The position numbers and the translations under genes were made by a program. 64,000 nt of DNA. Origin: Pseudomonas sp. JM0905a (GTDB lineage: Bacteria; Pseudomonadota; Gammaproteobacteria; Pseudomonadales; Pseudomonadaceae). Where the stretch lies: assembly GCF_014700075.1 (NCBI RefSeq), contig NZ_JACXBU010000008.1, positions 248,001-312,000 on the forward strand, read 5' to 3'. Every line of letters begins with the position of its first letter. Position 1 is the stretch's first letter. The notes beneath the pieces were generated by a model that saw only the letters and a list, made by a program, of their open reading frames with translations, ran no database searches and was not told the DNA's origin. Positions 43,119 through 53,055 of this stretch are shown one piece after another.

Positions 43119-44324
43119 ATGGCTGACAGCGCCTTTTCCGGCCGCATCATCCAGAACCTGCTGGATACCGATTTCTACAAACTGACGATGATGCAGGCGG
43201 TGCTGCACAACTACCCAAACGCCGAAGTCGAGTGGGAGTTTCGCTGTCGCAACGATGAAGACCTGACGCCCTACCTCGCGGAAATCCGCTTCCAGATCGA
43301 GCAGCTGGCAGACATCTCCATCACCCCCGACCAGTTGCACTTCCTGGAACGCATCCCCTTCATCAAGCCGGACTTCATCCGCTTCCTCAGCCTGTTCCGC
43401 TTCAACCTGCGCTACCTGCAAGTGGGCATCGAGGATGGCCAGCTCTGCGTACGCCTGCGCGGCCCCTGGCTGCACGTGATCCTCTTCGAGATTCCCCTGT
43501 TGGCGATCATCAGCGAGGTGCGCAACCGCTACCGCTATCGCGACGTCAAGCTGGTCCAGGCTCGGGAACAGCTCTACCGCAAGCTCGACTGGCTCCGGGC
43601 CAATGCCAGCGACGAAGAGCTGCAGGACTTCCAACTGGCGGACTTCGGTACCCGCCGGCGCTTCTCCTACAAGGTCCAGGAAGAAGTGGTGCACATCCTC
43701 AAGCGCGACTTCCCCGGCCGCTTCGTCGGCACCAGCAACATCCACCTGGCCCGCGAGTACGACATCAAGCCCATCGGCACCATGGCCCACGAATGGCTGA
43801 TGGCGCACCAGCAGCTCGGCCCGCGCCTGATCGACAGCCAGATCGCCGCCCTCGACTGCTGGGTTCGCGAGTACCGCGGCCTGCTGGGCATCGCGCTGAC
43901 CGACTGCATCAACATGCAGGCCTTCCTCAACGATTTCGACCTGTACTTCGCCAAGCTCTTCGACGGCCTGCGCCATGACTCCGGCGACCCGCTGGAATGG
44001 GCGGAAAAGGCCATCCGCCATTACCAGAAGCTGGGCATAGACCCGCTGACCAAGACCCTCGTATTCTCCGACGGCCTCGACTTGCCACGGGCAATGGCGC
44101 TCTACCGTGCCTTGCGCGGGCGTATCCACGTCAGTTTCGGTATCGGCACCAACCTGACCTGCGACATCCCTGGCGTCGAGCCCATGAACATCGTGATCAA
44201 GATGACCGCCTGCAACGGCCAGCCGGTGGCGAAGATTTCCGATGAAGCGGGCAAGACCCAATGCCGCGACGAGAACTTCGTCGCCTACCTGAAGCACGTA
44301 TTCCGCGTCACCGACGCCCAGTAA
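43119..44324 (+). CDS. pncB: Nicotinate phosphoribosyltransferase
   Basis: 401 residues from the ATG at 43119; an open extension upstream passes through the REP-like repeat and is rejected. It converts nicotinate, PRPP and ATP to nicotinate mononucleotide in the Preiss-Handler NAD salvage pathway. Motifs are '[16 protein letters not shown]' (about 13-28), the '[15 protein letters not shown]' block, '[23 protein letters not shown]' with the His that is phosphorylated in the family nearby, '[15 protein letters not shown]' and '[11 protein letters not shown]'. It is followed 11 bp later by nadE, which completes the pathway. Confidence 0.96.
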   Translation: MADSAFSGRIIQNLLDTDFYKLTMMQAVLHNYPNAEVEWEFRCRNDEDLTPYLAEIRFQIEQLADISITPDQLHFLERIPFIKPDFIRFLSLFRFNLRYLQVGIEDGQLCVRLRGPWLHVILFEIPLLAIISEVRNRYRYRDVKLVQAREQLYRKLDWLRANASDEELQDFQLADFGTRRRFSYKVQEEVVHILKRDFPGRFVGTSNIHLAREYDIKPIGTMAHEWLMAHQQLGPRLIDSQIAALDCWVREYRGLLGIALTDCINMQAFLNDFDLYFAKLFDGLRHDSGDPLEWAEKAIRHYQKLGIDPLTKTLVFSDGLDLPRAMALYRALRGRIHVSFGIGTNLTCDIPGVEPMNIVIKMTACNGQPVAKISDEAGKTQCRDENFVAYLKHVFRVTDAQ

Positions 44325-44335
44325 GGACTCCGCAC

Positions 44336-45166
44336 ATGAGCAGCAACCGCCAGCAAGAAATCGCCAAAGCCCTGGACGTTGTCCCGCCCTTCGCCGACGA
44401 AACCGCCCTGGTGGCCGAAATCGAGCGCCGCAAGGCCTTCATCAAGGACTGCCTGCGCAACTCCGGCCTCAAGGTGCTGGTACTCGGCATCAGCGGCGGC
44501 GTCGACTCCACCACCGCCGGCCGCCTGGCCCAGCTCAGCGTCGAGGAACTGCGCGCCGAGACCGGCGATAACGGCTACCGTTTCATCGCCGTGCGCCTAC
44601 CCTACAACGTCCAGCACGACGAGGCGGACGCCCAGGTGGCGATGAACTTCATCCGCGCCGATGAAGAAGAAACCGTGAATATCGCCGACAGCGTGATCGG
44701 CCTGGCCGAACAGGTCACCCACCTGCACCATCTGGCCGACGCCCGCCGCGACTTCGTTACCGGCAACATCAAGGCGCGCATCCGCATGGTCGCCCAGTTC
44801 GCCATCGCCAACGCCAAGAACGGACTGGTGATCGGCACCGACCACGCCGCCGAGGCGGTGATGGGCTTCTTCACCAAGTTCGGCGACGGTGCCTGCGACC
44901 TGGCTCCCCTCTCTGGCCTCGTGAAGAACCAGGTGCGCGCCATCGCCCGCTACCTGGGCGCGCCGGACAGCGCCGTGCACAAGGTGCCCACCGCCGACCT
45001 GGAAGAACTGCGCCCCGGCAAGCCGGACGAAGAAGCCCACGGCGTGACCTACACCGAGATCGACGCCTTCCTCCACGGCCAGGAAGTCAGCCAGCGCGCC
45101 TACGACATCATCGTCCGCACCTACGACAACACCCAGCACAAGCGCATCCTGCCGCTGGTGCCCTGA
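44336..45166 (+). CDS. nadE: NH3-dependent NAD+ synthetase
   Basis: 276 residues from the ATG at 44336. The ATP pyrophosphatase P-loop is [10 protein letters not shown] (about residues 46-55). '[16 protein letters not shown]', '[35 protein letters not shown]' and '[24 protein letters not shown]' are diagnostic. There is no N-terminal glutaminase domain, so ammonia is the direct nitrogen donor. It adenylates and amidates nicotinic acid adenine dinucleotide to NAD+. It is cotranscribed with pncB, as in PA4919-PA4920, and followed by a bidirectional terminator shared with dcd. Confidence 0.96.
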   Translation: MSSNRQQEIAKALDVVPPFADETALVAEIERRKAFIKDCLRNSGLKVLVLGISGGVDSTTAGRLAQLSVEELRAETGDNGYRFIAVRLPYNVQHDEADAQVAMNFIRADEEETVNIADSVIGLAEQVTHLHHLADARRDFVTGNIKARIRMVAQFAIANAKNGLVIGTDHAAEAVMGFFTKFGDGACDLAPLSGLVKNQVRAIARYLGAPDSAVHKVPTADLEELRPGKPDEEAHGVTYTEIDAFLHGQEVSQRAYDIIVRTYDNTQHKRILPLVP

Positions 45167-45167
45167 T

Positions 45168-45246
45168 CAGGTGATGGGTATCGTGTAGCTCAACCCATCC
45201 TGCGGGCTGTAGGTTGGTCTGAGCTCCGCGAAGCCCAGCGCAAAGG
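45168..45246. repeat. Dispersed Pseudomonas repeat of the GATGGGTATCG...AACCCATCCT type
   Basis: After nadE, GTGATGGGTATCG and GCTCAACCCATCCTGCGGGCTG are followed by GTAGGTTGGTCTGAGCTCCGCGAAGCCCAGC. The TATCGCTTCGCTC/ACCCATC theme recurs inverted near 49330-49372 (GGAGCGAAGCGATACCCATCG). It is an intergenic non-coding repeat of unknown function. Confidence 0.5.
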
Positions 45247-45263
45247 CCCCGAATCGCAGCCAC

Positions 45264-45292
45264 AAAAAAGCCGGGCAATCGCCCGGCTTTTT
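45264..45292. terminator. Bidirectional terminator between nadE and dcd
   Basis: AAAAAAGCCGGGC-AATC-GCCCGGCTTTTT has an 8-bp GC-rich core flanked by A- and T-runs, so it can terminate on both strands. It serves nadE (plus) and dcd (minus), which converge here. Confidence 0.9.
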
Positions 45293-45311
45293 CACAGGTG
45301 CCAGAAAGGCC

Positions 45312-45878
45312 TCAGGCCTTGGGCAGGGTCACCCCGGTCTGGCCCTGATATTTGCCGCCGCGGTCCTTGTAGGACACTTCGCACGCTTCGTCCGACTGCA
45401 GGAAGAGCATCTGCGCCACGCCTTCGTGGGCGTAGATCTTCGCCGGCAGGTTGGTAGTGTTGGAGAACTCCAGGGTCACGTGGCCTTCCCACTCGGGTTC
45501 CAGCGGGGTCACGTTGACGATGATGCCGCAACGGGCATAGGTGCTCTTGCCGAGGCAGATGGTCAGCACATCGCGGGGAATGCGGAAGTATTCCACGGTG
45601 CGGGCCAGGGCGAAGGAGTTCGGCGGGATGATGCAGACGTCGCTGTTGATGTCGACGAAGCTCTTCTCATCGAAGTTCTTCGGGTCCACCACGGCCGAAT
45701 GGATGTTGGTGAACACCTTGAATTCGGCGGCGCAACGCACGTCGTAGCCGTAGCTGGAAACGCCGTAGGAAATCACCCGGCTATCGTCCGCACCACGCAC
45801 CTGACGCTCGACGAACGGCTCGATCATGCCGTGCTCCAGCGCCATGCGGCGAATCCACTTGTCCGATTTGATAGTCAT
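45312..45878 (-). CDS. dcd: dCTP deaminase
   Basis: 188 residues, the typical length. It deaminates dCTP to dUTP, feeding thymidylate synthesis. '[21 protein letters not shown]' at the start, '[13 protein letters not shown]', '[32 protein letters not shown]' (substrate contacts) and '[26 protein letters not shown]' (catalytic Glu) identify it. The trimeric enzyme shares the dUTPase fold. It lies downstream of mrp, 91 bp apart on the same strand. The order mrp-dcd opposite metG is conserved in Pseudomonas. Confidence 0.97.
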   Translation of the reverse strand: MTIKSDKWIRRMALEHGMIEPFVERQVRGADDSRVISYGVSSYGYDVRCAAEFKVFTNIHSAVVDPKNFDEKSFVDINSDVCIIPPNSFALARTVEYFRIPRDVLTICLGKSTYARCGIIVNVTPLEPEWEGHVTLEFSNTTNLPAKIYAHEGVAQMLFLQSDEACEVSYKDRGGKYQGQTGVTLPKA

Positions 45879-45969
45879 GGCGGGCGTCCTGTCAGGGGGT
45901 GAAAAATTGACCGCGAATCTTACAGGCCGGCGAAGGCCCGGGCAAAGGCCTCGCCGGATGGCCGGAATG

Positions 45970-47064
45970 TCAGTCGTCGCTGATGGTGATGTTCGGCATG
46001 GCGGTGGCCGCCTGGCCGGACAGCGCGATGCGCGCCCCGACGCAGCGCGCCGCCTGCTGGTAGATCATGGCGATCTGGCTTTCCGGGTCAGCGATGGTGG
46101 TCGGCTTGCCGCCATCGGACTGCATGCGGATGGCCATGGACAGCGGCAGCGACGCCAGCAGTTCCACGCCGTACTGCGCGGCCAGCTTCTCGCCACCGCC
46201 CTCGCCGAACAGGTGCTCGGCGTGACCGCAGTTGGAGCAGATGTGCACCGCCATGTTCTCCACCACGCCCAGCACCGGGATATTCACCTTGCGGAACATC
46301 TCCACGCCCTTCTTGGCGTCCAGCAGGGCCAGATCCTGCGGGGTGGTGACGATCACCGCACCGGCCACCGGCACCTTCTGCGCCAGGGTCAGCTGGATGT
46401 CACCGGTGCCCGGCGGCATGTCCACCACCAGGTAGTCCAGGTCGTCCCAGGCGGTCTGGGTGATCAGCTGGATCAGCGCACCGGAGACCATCGGGCCGCG
46501 CCACACCACCGGGGTGTTGTCGTCGGTGAGGAAGGCCATGGACATCACCTGGACACCATGCGCTTCAAGCGGAATGAAGAACTTCTGATCACGCACCTTC
46601 GGCCGGGTGCCCTCGGGAATGCCGAACATGATGCCCTGGCTGGGGCCGTAGATATCGGCGTCGAGGATGCCCACTCGCGCGCCTTCACGGGCCAGCGCCA
46701 GGGCCAGGTTGGCAGCGGTGGTGGACTTGCCCACGCCGCCCTTGCCGGAGGCCACGGCGATGATGTTCTTCACGTTGGCCAGCGCCGGTACCTGCTCCTG
46801 GGCCTTGTGCGCCTCGATCAAGCAATCCACCTGCACATCGGCGCTGTCCACGCCATCCAGGTTCTCCAGCGCCATCTTCAGCATCTGGGCCCAGCCAGCC
46901 TTGAACAGGCCTGCGGCATAGCCCAGCTCCAGGCGCACGCGGACCTTGCCGCCCTGGATGTCGACCTCGCGCAGGCAACCGGCGCTGACCGGGTCCTGGT
47001 CGAGGTGGGGATCGGTGAACTGGCGCAGGGTCGCTTCAACCTGGGCGCGGGAAACGGTGCTCAT
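45970..47064 (-). CDS. apbC: Iron-sulfur cluster carrier ATPase Mrp/ApbC
   Basis: 364 residues. An N-terminal MIP18/DUF59 domain (about 1-80, '[22 protein letters not shown]') precedes a ParA/MinD-type P-loop ATPase. Its Walker A is '[20 protein letters not shown]' (deviant Lys present). '[16 protein letters not shown]' carries the switch II region. CxxC in '[14 protein letters not shown]' (about 275) holds the [4Fe-4S] cluster at the dimer interface. It delivers clusters to target apoproteins in the cytoplasm. It is divergent from metG, with 147 bp of shared promoter region. Confidence 0.95.
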   Translation of the reverse strand: MSTVSRAQVEATLRQFTDPHLDQDPVSAGCLREVDIQGGKVRVRLELGYAAGLFKAGWAQMLKMALENLDGVDSADVQVDCLIEAHKAQEQVPALANVKNIIAVASGKGGVGKSTTAANLALALAREGARVGILDADIYGPSQGIMFGIPEGTRPKVRDQKFFIPLEAHGVQVMSMAFLTDDNTPVVWRGPMVSGALIQLITQTAWDDLDYLVVDMPPGTGDIQLTLAQKVPVAGAVIVTTPQDLALLDAKKGVEMFRKVNIPVLGVVENMAVHICSNCGHAEHLFGEGGGEKLAAQYGVELLASLPLSMAIRMQSDGGKPTTIADPESQIAMIYQQAARCVGARIALSGQAATAMPNITISDD

Positions 47065-47211
47065 GGCAAGACTCCAGGAAAATATCCGAGCAAATCAGGC
47101 GGCTATCCTACCCGACCGCCCGGCCGCTTGGTCCTCGGCGCGTGAAAAAATCGCGGCGGGCCTATATAGTTGCCGACTTCCCTTCTGTTTTACATCCGGT
47201 AGCCGAGCACC

Positions 47212-49245
47212 ATGACCGAGCCCCGCAAAATCCTTGTGACAAGCGCCCTTCCCTATGCCAACGGGTCCATCCACCTCGGGCATATGGTCGAATACATCCA
47301 GACGGATATCTGGGTGCGCTTCCAGAAGATGCGTGGCAACCAGGCCGTCTACGTCTGCGCCGACGACGCCCACGGTTCAGCCATCATGCTGCGCGCCGAG
47401 AAGGAGGGCATCACCTCCGAGCAGTTGATCGACAACGTCCGCGCCGAGCACACCGCCGACTTCGCCGACTTCCTGGTGGACTTCGACAACTACCACTCCA
47501 CCCATTCGGAAGAGAACCGCGTCCTGTCCAGCAGCATCTACACCAAGCTGCGCGACTCCGGCCACATCGGCACCCGTCCGGTGACCCAGTACTACGACCC
47601 GGAAAAGGAAATGTTCCTGGCCGACCGCTTCATCAAGGGCACCTGCCCGAAGTGCGGCACCGAAGACCAGTACGGCGACAACTGCGAATCCTGCGGCGCG
47701 ACCTACTCGCCCACCGAGCTGAAGAACCCGAAGTCCGCCATCTCCGGCGCCACTCCGGTGCTCAAGGAATCCCTGCACTACTTCTTCAAGCTGCCGAACT
47801 TCGACGCCATGCTCAAAGAATGGACCCGCAGCGGCGCCCTGCAGGAGTCGGTGGCCAACAAGATCGCCGAATGGCTGGATGCCGGCCTGCAAGAGTGGGA
47901 CATCAGCCGTGATGCCCCCTACTTCGGCTTCGAGATCCCGGATGCGCCCGGCAAGTACTTCTACGTCTGGCTGGACGCGCCCATCGGCTACATGGCCAGC
48001 TTCCAGAATCTCTGCGCACGTCGTCCGGAACTGGACTTCGACGCCTTCTGGAACAAGGACTCCAAGGCCGAGCTGTATCACTTCATCGGCAAGGACATCG
48101 TCAACTTCCACGCCCTGTTCTGGCCCGCCATGCTCGAAGGCGCCGGCTACCGCAAGCCCACCGCGCTGAACGTACACGGCTACCTGACCGTGAACGGCCA
48201 GAAGATGTCCAAGTCCCGCGGCACCTTCATCAAGGCGCGCACCTACCTGGACCACCTGCAGCCGGAATACCTGCGCTACTACTACGCGTCCAAGCTGAGC
48301 CGCAGCGTCGACGACCTCGACCTGAACCTCGAGGACTTCGTACAGAAGGTGAACTCCGACCTGGTGGGCAAGGTGGTCAACATCGCCAGCCGTTGCGCCG
48401 GATTCATCCACAAGGGCAACGCCGGCAAGCTGGTGGCCGAAAACGCCGCGCCGGAGCTGTTCGCTGACTTTGCCGCTGCCGCCCCGAGCATCACCGACGC
48501 CTACGAGAACCGTGACTTCGCCCGCGCCATGCGCGAAATCATGGCGCTCGCCGACCGCGCCAACGCCTGGATCGCCGACAAGGCGCCCTGGGCCCTGGCC
48601 AAGCAGGAAGGCAAGCAGGCCGAGGTACAGGCCGTCTGCGCCGCCGGTGTGAACCTGTTCCGCCAGCTGGTTATCTTCCTCAAGCCCGTGCTGCCGCACC
48701 TGGCCGCCGCCGCCGAGCAGTTCCTCAACGTCGCCCCGCTGACCTGGGACGACCACAAGGTGCTGCTGGCCGACCACCAGTTGAACGCCTTCAACCCGCT
48801 GATGACCCGCATCGAGCCGGCGAAGATCGAAGCCATGGTCGCTGCCTCCAAGGAAGACCTGGCCGCCGCCTCGGCGCCCAAGGGCAACGGCGAACTGGAG
48901 AAGGACCCGCTGGCAGCAGAAATCGCCTTCGATACCTTCGCCGCCGTCGACCTGCGCATTGCGCTGATCGAGAAGGCCGAGTTCGTCGAAGGCGCCGACA
49001 AGCTACTGCGCCTCTCCCTGGACATAGGCGATGCCAAACGCAACGTCTTCTCCGGCATCAAGAGCGCCTACCCGGACCCGAGCAAGCTGGAAGGCCGCCT
49101 CACCCTGTACGTCGCCAACCTGGCGGCGCGCAAGATGAAGTTCGGCGTCTCCGAAGGCATGGTCCTGGCCGCCGGCCCCGGCGGCGAAGAGATCTACCTG
49201 CTCAGCCCCGACAGCGGCGCCAAGCCAGGTCAGCGTGTGAAGTAA
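47212..49245 (+). CDS. metG: Methionyl-tRNA synthetase
   Basis: 677 residues, the full dimeric bacterial form. The HIGH motif is SIHLGH (about residues 20-25). The zinc knuckle is '[18 protein letters not shown]' (about 146-163). KMSKS is in [12 protein letters not shown] (about 330-341). The anticodon-binding domain spans about 400-560, with a C-terminal EMAP/Trbp111 tRNA-binding domain from about 575 ('[29 protein letters not shown]'). It charges initiator and elongator tRNA-Met. A terminator follows. In P. aeruginosa several genes separate metG from rnf; here rnfA comes next. Confidence 0.97.
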   Translation: MTEPRKILVTSALPYANGSIHLGHMVEYIQTDIWVRFQKMRGNQAVYVCADDAHGSAIMLRAEKEGITSEQLIDNVRAEHTADFADFLVDFDNYHSTHSEENRVLSSSIYTKLRDSGHIGTRPVTQYYDPEKEMFLADRFIKGTCPKCGTEDQYGDNCESCGATYSPTELKNPKSAISGATPVLKESLHYFFKLPNFDAMLKEWTRSGALQESVANKIAEWLDAGLQEWDISRDAPYFGFEIPDAPGKYFYVWLDAPIGYMASFQNLCARRPELDFDAFWNKDSKAELYHFIGKDIVNFHALFWPAMLEGAGYRKPTALNVHGYLTVNGQKMSKSRGTFIKARTYLDHLQPEYLRYYYASKLSRSVDDLDLNLEDFVQKVNSDLVGKVVNIASRCAGFIHKGNAGKLVAENAAPELFADFAAAAPSITDAYENRDFARAMREIMALADRANAWIADKAPWALAKQEGKQAEVQAVCAAGVNLFRQLVIFLKPVLPHLAAAAEQFLNVAPLTWDDHKVLLADHQLNAFNPLMTRIEPAKIEAMVAASKEDLAAASAPKGNGELEKDPLAAEIAFDTFAAVDLRIALIEKAEFVEGADKLLRLSLDIGDAKRNVFSGIKSAYPDPSKLEGRLTLYVANLAARKMKFGVSEGMVLAAGPGGEEIYLLSPDSGAKPGQRVK

Positions 49246-49261
49246 CAGCGCACGCTCCAGC

Positions 49262-49287
49262 AAAATGCCCGCTCACGCGGGCATTTT
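49262..49287 (+). terminator. Rho-independent terminator of metG
   Basis: AAAATGCCCGC-TCAC-GCGGGCATTTT is a perfect 11-bp stem, 16 bp after the metG stop codon; TTTTCGTT follows. The flanking A- and T-runs could allow activity on either strand. Confidence 0.88.
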
Positions 49288-49317
49288 CGTTCATGAGCAC
49301 CGGCAATCTACTCGCGC

Positions 49318-49375
49318 ACCGGATACGTAGGATGTAGCGGGCGGCGCTCCGCTGGAGCGAAGCGATACCCATCGC
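49318..49375. repeat. Dispersed repeat between metG and rnfA (inverted relative to 45168)
   Basis: CCGGATACGTAGGATGTAGCGGGCGGCGCTCCGCTGGAGCGAAGCGATACCCATCG contains the GGAGCGAAGCGATACCCATC theme that is found in reverse after nadE. It contains no open frame. The remaining interval to rnfA (to 49521) is presumed promoter. Confidence 0.5.
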
Positions 49376-49521
49376 TGACTTCTGCCCGCCAACCGAATCC
49401 GCAAAGACCTGAGCTAGCCTTGTAGCAGGGCGCTGGCCAAGACGGCCGCGCCCCTGTACCGCTCCGGCTGCATCCCGGATAATACGCGGCCCTTTTTCCA
49501 GCCTGGCGACGCTCCGTCCCT

Positions 49522-50076
49522 ATGACCGACTTCATCTTCGCCCTGCTCGGCGCGGCCCTGGTCAACAACCTCATACTCGGCCTGCCCCTGGGCGCCGATA
49601 GCCTGCGTCAGCCGCGCAGCCGTGCACTGGCCCTGGCCGGCGGTTTGCTGATCGCGCTGGCCACGCCCATCGCCTGGCTGCTCGAGCAGCTTGTGCTGGC
49701 CCCGCTGGGCCTCGAATCGCTGCGCCTGTTCATCTTCCTGCCGCTGCTGGCGCCGCTTGTCTGGCTTTGCCTGGAAGGATTGGCCCGTGTACGGCCGAAC
49801 CTGTCGCGGGACGGCCTCTGGCCCCTGCTGCTGGCCAACGGCGCGGCCCTGGGTGCCATGCTGGTCGGCAGCGCCGGCGGCTTCGGCTCGGCCCTCGGCC
49901 TGGGCCTTGGCGGTGGCATCGGTTTCTGGCTGGTGCTGACCCTGTTCGACGACCTGCTGCAACAGGTGGATGAAACCAAAGTGCCTGCCGTCTTCCGTGG
50001 TCCCCCGATGCTGCTGATCTGCGCCGGTCTGATGGGCCTGGCCTTCCTCGGCTTCAATGGCATGGGGGCACAATGA
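49522..50076 (+). CDS. rnfA: Rnf-like electron transport complex subunit A, divergent
   Basis: 184 residues, six predicted helices. The opening '[21 protein letters not shown]' aligns with RnfA/NqrE 'LVNN...', and the ending '[17 protein letters not shown]' matches the family C-terminus. In canonical RnfA a Cys in helix 1 (LGLC) and one in helix 4 (TTNC) ligate an intramembrane [2Fe-2S] cluster with RnfE; here these read LGAD and LANG, so both are absent. The stop overlaps rnfB by 4 bp. It is the first gene of the operon, identified partly from its neighbours. Confidence 0.85.
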   Translation: MTDFIFALLGAALVNNLILGLPLGADSLRQPRSRALALAGGLLIALATPIAWLLEQLVLAPLGLESLRLFIFLPLLAPLVWLCLEGLARVRPNLSRDGLWPLLLANGAALGAMLVGSAGGFGSALGLGLGGGIGFWLVLTLFDDLLQQVDETKVPAVFRGPPMLLICAGLMGLAFLGFNGMGAQ

Positions 50077-51446
50077 ACCAGGCCAGCCTGATCCAGCGTA
50101 TTGACGCGCTGCTGCCCCAAACCCAGTGCGGCAAGTGCGGCCACCCCGGCTGCAGGCCCTACGCCGAAGGCATCGCCCAGGGCGAGGCGATCAACAAATG
50201 CCCGCCCGGCGGCACCACCACCATCATCGCCCTCGCTGACCTGCTGCAGGTCCAGCCGCTGCCCCTGGATGCGCCCAACGGCCCGGTACCGCCGCAGATC
50301 GCCTTCATCCGCGAAGCCGAATGCATTGGCTGCACCAAATGCATCCAGGCCTGCCCGGTGGACGCCATAGTCGGTGCGGCCAAGCAGATGCACACCGTGA
50401 TCACCGACGAATGCACCGGCTGCGAACTCTGCGTGGCGCCCTGTCCGGTGGATTGCATCGACATCCTGCCCCTTGCCGAACCGGCCGCCAGCGCCCAGCG
50501 CCAGCACGCCGACCAGTTCCGCGAGCGCTTCGAGTTCCGCAATGCACGGCTCGCCCGTGAGGAAGCCCGCCGCCAGGCCGAACGTGAAGCGCGAGCCGCC
50601 CGCGCAGCCCAGGTACAGCAGAGCACCGCCACCGCGCCGCAGGACGCCGTGCAGGCCGCCATCGAACGGGTGAAGGCGCAGAAGGCCGCCACACCGAGCC
50701 TGAGCGACCAGCAGAAGCGCCTGAAGATCGAGGCCGCCATGGCCCAGGTGGCGCTAAAGAGGGCCGAGGCGAAGCTGGAGGAATACGGCACGTCCGATCT
50801 CCGGGCCCAGGTTGCCGAATTGCGCGCGGCCAATGACAAGGCACAGGCAGCGCTCCAGGCCGCCATGGCGGTCCCGCCTGCTCAGGTGGACGAAGCCGCC
50901 CTCAAGCAGGCGAAGATCGCTGCCGCCATGAGCCGCGCCCAGCTGAGCAAGGCCGAGAAGGCCTTCGGCGACTCCCCCACCGACGAGCAGCAGGCCCAAC
51001 TGGCTGAACTGCGCGCCGCCGTGGATCAGGCACAGCAACGCTTGGACGCTGCTCATGGCACCCCGTCGCCCGCCACTGAGGGTGAAGCGCGCCTCAAGCA
51101 GGCCAAGATCACCCTCGTCAGCCGTCGCGCAGAGCTCAAGGGCGCCGAACAGCGCGGCGCCAGCGAGGCGGAACTGGCTCCGTTACGGCAGGCCCTGGCC
51201 GACGCCGAATCCGCCCTACACGCCGCCGAGGACGCCTCCGGCAAGCAGCCGCCAGATCTGCAGCGCATCGACAAGCGCCCCGTGGACCCAGCCGTACGCG
51301 CGCTGAAAACCGAACTGGCCTACGCCCGCGCCGACGTCAGCAAGCTGGAACGTCAGGCCGATGCCGACCCGGCGCTTCTGGCCCAGGCCCGAGAACGCCT
51401 GGCACGGGCTGAACTGGCCCTCGCCGAACAGTCTCCGTCGCCATGA
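50073..51446 (+). CDS. rnfB: RnfB-like iron-sulfur protein fused to an RnfC-type coiled-coil tail
   Basis: 457 residues; canonical RnfB is about 190. Cys19, 22, 27 and 43 ([10 protein letters not shown]...KCPPGG) form the closing [4Fe-4S] motif. Two ferredoxin clusters follow (Cys84-87-90-94 and 114-117-120-124). The usual N-terminal membrane helix is missing: the cluster begins only 18 residues in. After about 145 comes an Ala/Arg/Glu-rich helical tail resembling the RnfC C-terminus ('[20 protein letters not shown]', '[15 protein letters not shown]'), then four imperfect repeats of about 50 residues (215-265, 275-327, 338-386, 407-452). No rnfC gene exists nearby. It probably moves electrons to RnfD/G. 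Confidence 0.85.
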   Translation: MNQASLIQRIDALLPQTQCGKCGHPGCRPYAEGIAQGEAINKCPPGGTTTIIALADLLQVQPLPLDAPNGPVPPQIAFIREAECIGCTKCIQACPVDAIVGAAKQMHTVITDECTGCELCVAPCPVDCIDILPLAEPAASAQRQHADQFRERFEFRNARLAREEARRQAEREARAARAAQVQQSTATAPQDAVQAAIERVKAQKAATPSLSDQQKRLKIEAAMAQVALKRAEAKLEEYGTSDLRAQVAELRAANDKAQAALQAAMAVPPAQVDEAALKQAKIAAAMSRAQLSKAEKAFGDSPTDEQQAQLAELRAAVDQAQQRLDAAHGTPSPATEGEARLKQAKITLVSRRAELKGAEQRGASEAELAPLRQALADAESALHAAEDASGKQPPDLQRIDKRPVDPAVRALKTELAYARADVSKLERQADADPALLAQARERLARAELALAEQSPSP

Positions 51447-52450
51447 CCACACGCCCGGCCTTCGACCCGCGCCCCGGCATGCAGCTGGTGCTGGTCGCCT
51501 GCCTGCCGGGCCTTCTCGCGCTGTTCTGGCAATACGGCTGGGGCAGCGTGCTGCAATTGCTGGTGGCATTGCCGGTCGCCGTCGCCTGCGAGGCCTTGGT
51601 GCGCCGCCTGCGCCAGCAGCCCGCCGTGCCGGAGTCGTCGCTCCTCAGCCAGCCCTTGCTGGGTGAAGGCAGTGCCCTGGTCAGCGCCGTGCTGCTCGCG
51701 CTGGCCCTGCCGCCCTACTCGCCCTGGTGGCTGACCGCCAGTGCCTGCGCCTTCGCCTTGTTGTTCGGCAAGGCGCTGTTCGGTGGCTTCGGCCAGAACC
51801 CCTTCAACCCAGCCATGCTTGGCTACGCTCTGGTATTGGTGGCCTTCCCCGCCCACCTCAACCAATGGCCCATACCGGGCCAGCACCCTGGCCTCGGCGA
51901 ATCCCTGCAAGAAGTGCTGGGCATCGGCGGCGGGCTGGTGGACGGCTGGAGCCAGGCCACTGCGCTGGACAACCTCAAACACAACAACCGCCTGACCATC
52001 GACGAACTCTTCGCCGGTCACGTCGCCTTCGGCAGCGTCGGCGGGCGCGGCGCGGAATGGATCAACCTGGCGTTCCTGCTGGGCGGCCTGTTCCTGCTGC
52101 AACGCAAGGTGATCCGCTGGCACGCCCCAGTCGGTCTGCTCGCAGGCCTTTTCGTCATCAGCCTGCTGTGCTGGAACGGCAGCGGTTCGGACTCCAACGG
52201 TTCACCAATCTTCCACCTGTTCAGCGGCGCCACCATGCTCGGGGCCTTCTTCATCGCCACCGAGCCCGTGTCCGGCGCTGCCAGTGATCGTGGCCGCCTG
52301 CTGTTTGGCGTCGGCGTCGGCTTGCTGGTCTATGTGATTCGCACCTGGGGCGGGTACGCCGACGGCATGGCCTTCGCCATCCTGTTGATGAACCTGCTGG
52401 TCCCCGCCATCGACCGCTATGCCCCACGCAACGCGGAGGTGCAGGCATGA
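51443..52450 (+). CDS. rnfD: Rnf-like electron transport complex subunit D
   Basis: 335 residues with about nine helices, homologous to NqrB. '[25 protein letters not shown]' is the strongest family block. The covalent FMN site is probably Thr173 in DGWSQATAL; the standard SGAT reads SQAT. '[25 protein letters not shown]' near 255-280 is also conserved. Start and stop overlap rnfB and rnfG by 4 bp (ATGA). It forms the membrane electron path together with RnfG. Confidence 0.92.
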   Translation: MTTRPAFDPRPGMQLVLVACLPGLLALFWQYGWGSVLQLLVALPVAVACEALVRRLRQQPAVPESSLLSQPLLGEGSALVSAVLLALALPPYSPWWLTASACAFALLFGKALFGGFGQNPFNPAMLGYALVLVAFPAHLNQWPIPGQHPGLGESLQEVLGIGGGLVDGWSQATALDNLKHNNRLTIDELFAGHVAFGSVGGRGAEWINLAFLLGGLFLLQRKVIRWHAPVGLLAGLFVISLLCWNGSGSDSNGSPIFHLFSGATMLGAFFIATEPVSGAASDRGRLLFGVGVGLLVYVIRTWGGYADGMAFAILLMNLLVPAIDRYAPRNAEVQA

Positions 52451-53055
52451 AGGGCCGCAGCCTGGCCATCCTGGCCGCACTGGCGGGCGTTGGCCTTGCA
52501 GTACTGATCGCCGCCGACCAGCTCCTCGCCGGGCGCATCGACGCCGAACGCCAGGCCGCCGATGAGCGCGCCCTGCTCAACCTGCTGCCCCCGGGCAGCT
52601 ACGACAACCATCCCCTCGCCCAGCCCATCGCACTGCCGGAAAGCGAGTTGCTGGGCAGCCCCGCGCCCGCACAAGCCTGGCTGGCCACCCGCGAAGGGAC
52701 GCCAGTGGCCGTGCTGCTGCCCGCCACCGCCAAAGGCTACGAAGGCCCGATTCGCCTACTGTTGGCCATTCGCCCGGACGGCCGGCTGCTGGCCACCAAG
52801 GTGCTTGGCCACCGCGAAACCCCCGGCATCGGCGACCGCATCGAGCCGGCTCGCAGCGCCTGGCTGCGGATATTCATCGACGCCTCCCTGGCCAGCCATC
52901 CCGAAGCGGAGTGGCGGGTGAAGGCCGACAAGGGCGAGTTCGATGAGATCGCTGGCGCCACCATCACCTCCCGTGCCGTGGTCAGCGCAACCCAGCACGC
53001 GTTGCAGTTCTTCGACGGACACCGCCTGCTGCTACTCGGGGAGAAAGCGCCATGA
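52447..53055 (+). CDS. rnfG: Rnf-like electron transport complex subunit G
   Basis: 202 residues. One N-terminal helix (about 5-25) anchors a periplasmic FMN-binding domain. The flavinylation motif is FDEIAGATITSRAVV, with the modified Thr expected at about 174; the first Ser of SGATxT is Ala here. 'RPDGRLLATKVLGHRETPGIGDRIEP' is the other RnfG/NqrC hallmark. It is modified by ApbE in other systems; no apbE gene is in the window (the apbC at 45970 is a different protein). It overlaps rnfD and rnfE by 4 bp each. Confidence 0.93.
   Translation: MKGRSLAILAALAGVGLAVLIAADQLLAGRIDAERQAADERALLNLLPPGSYDNHPLAQPIALPESELLGSPAPAQAWLATREGTPVAVLLPATAKGYEGPIRLLLAIRPDGRLLATKVLGHRETPGIGDRIEPARSAWLRIFIDASLASHPEAEWRVKADKGEFDEIAGATITSRAVVSATQHALQFFDGHRLLLLGEKAP

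Noticed and set aside
45970-47064. ApbC/Mrp as the flavin transferase for the Rnf subunits
   Set aside because: The name resembles ApbE, but this protein is a P-loop iron-sulfur carrier (Walker A and CxxC), not an FMN transferase.
50073-51446. RnfB-RnfC tail fusion as a simple assembly deletion
   Set aside because: A clean deletion cannot be excluded from one sequence. However, the missing N-terminal helix in RnfB and the lost cysteines in RnfA and RnfE show long-term change across several genes, so I treat the arrangement as real.
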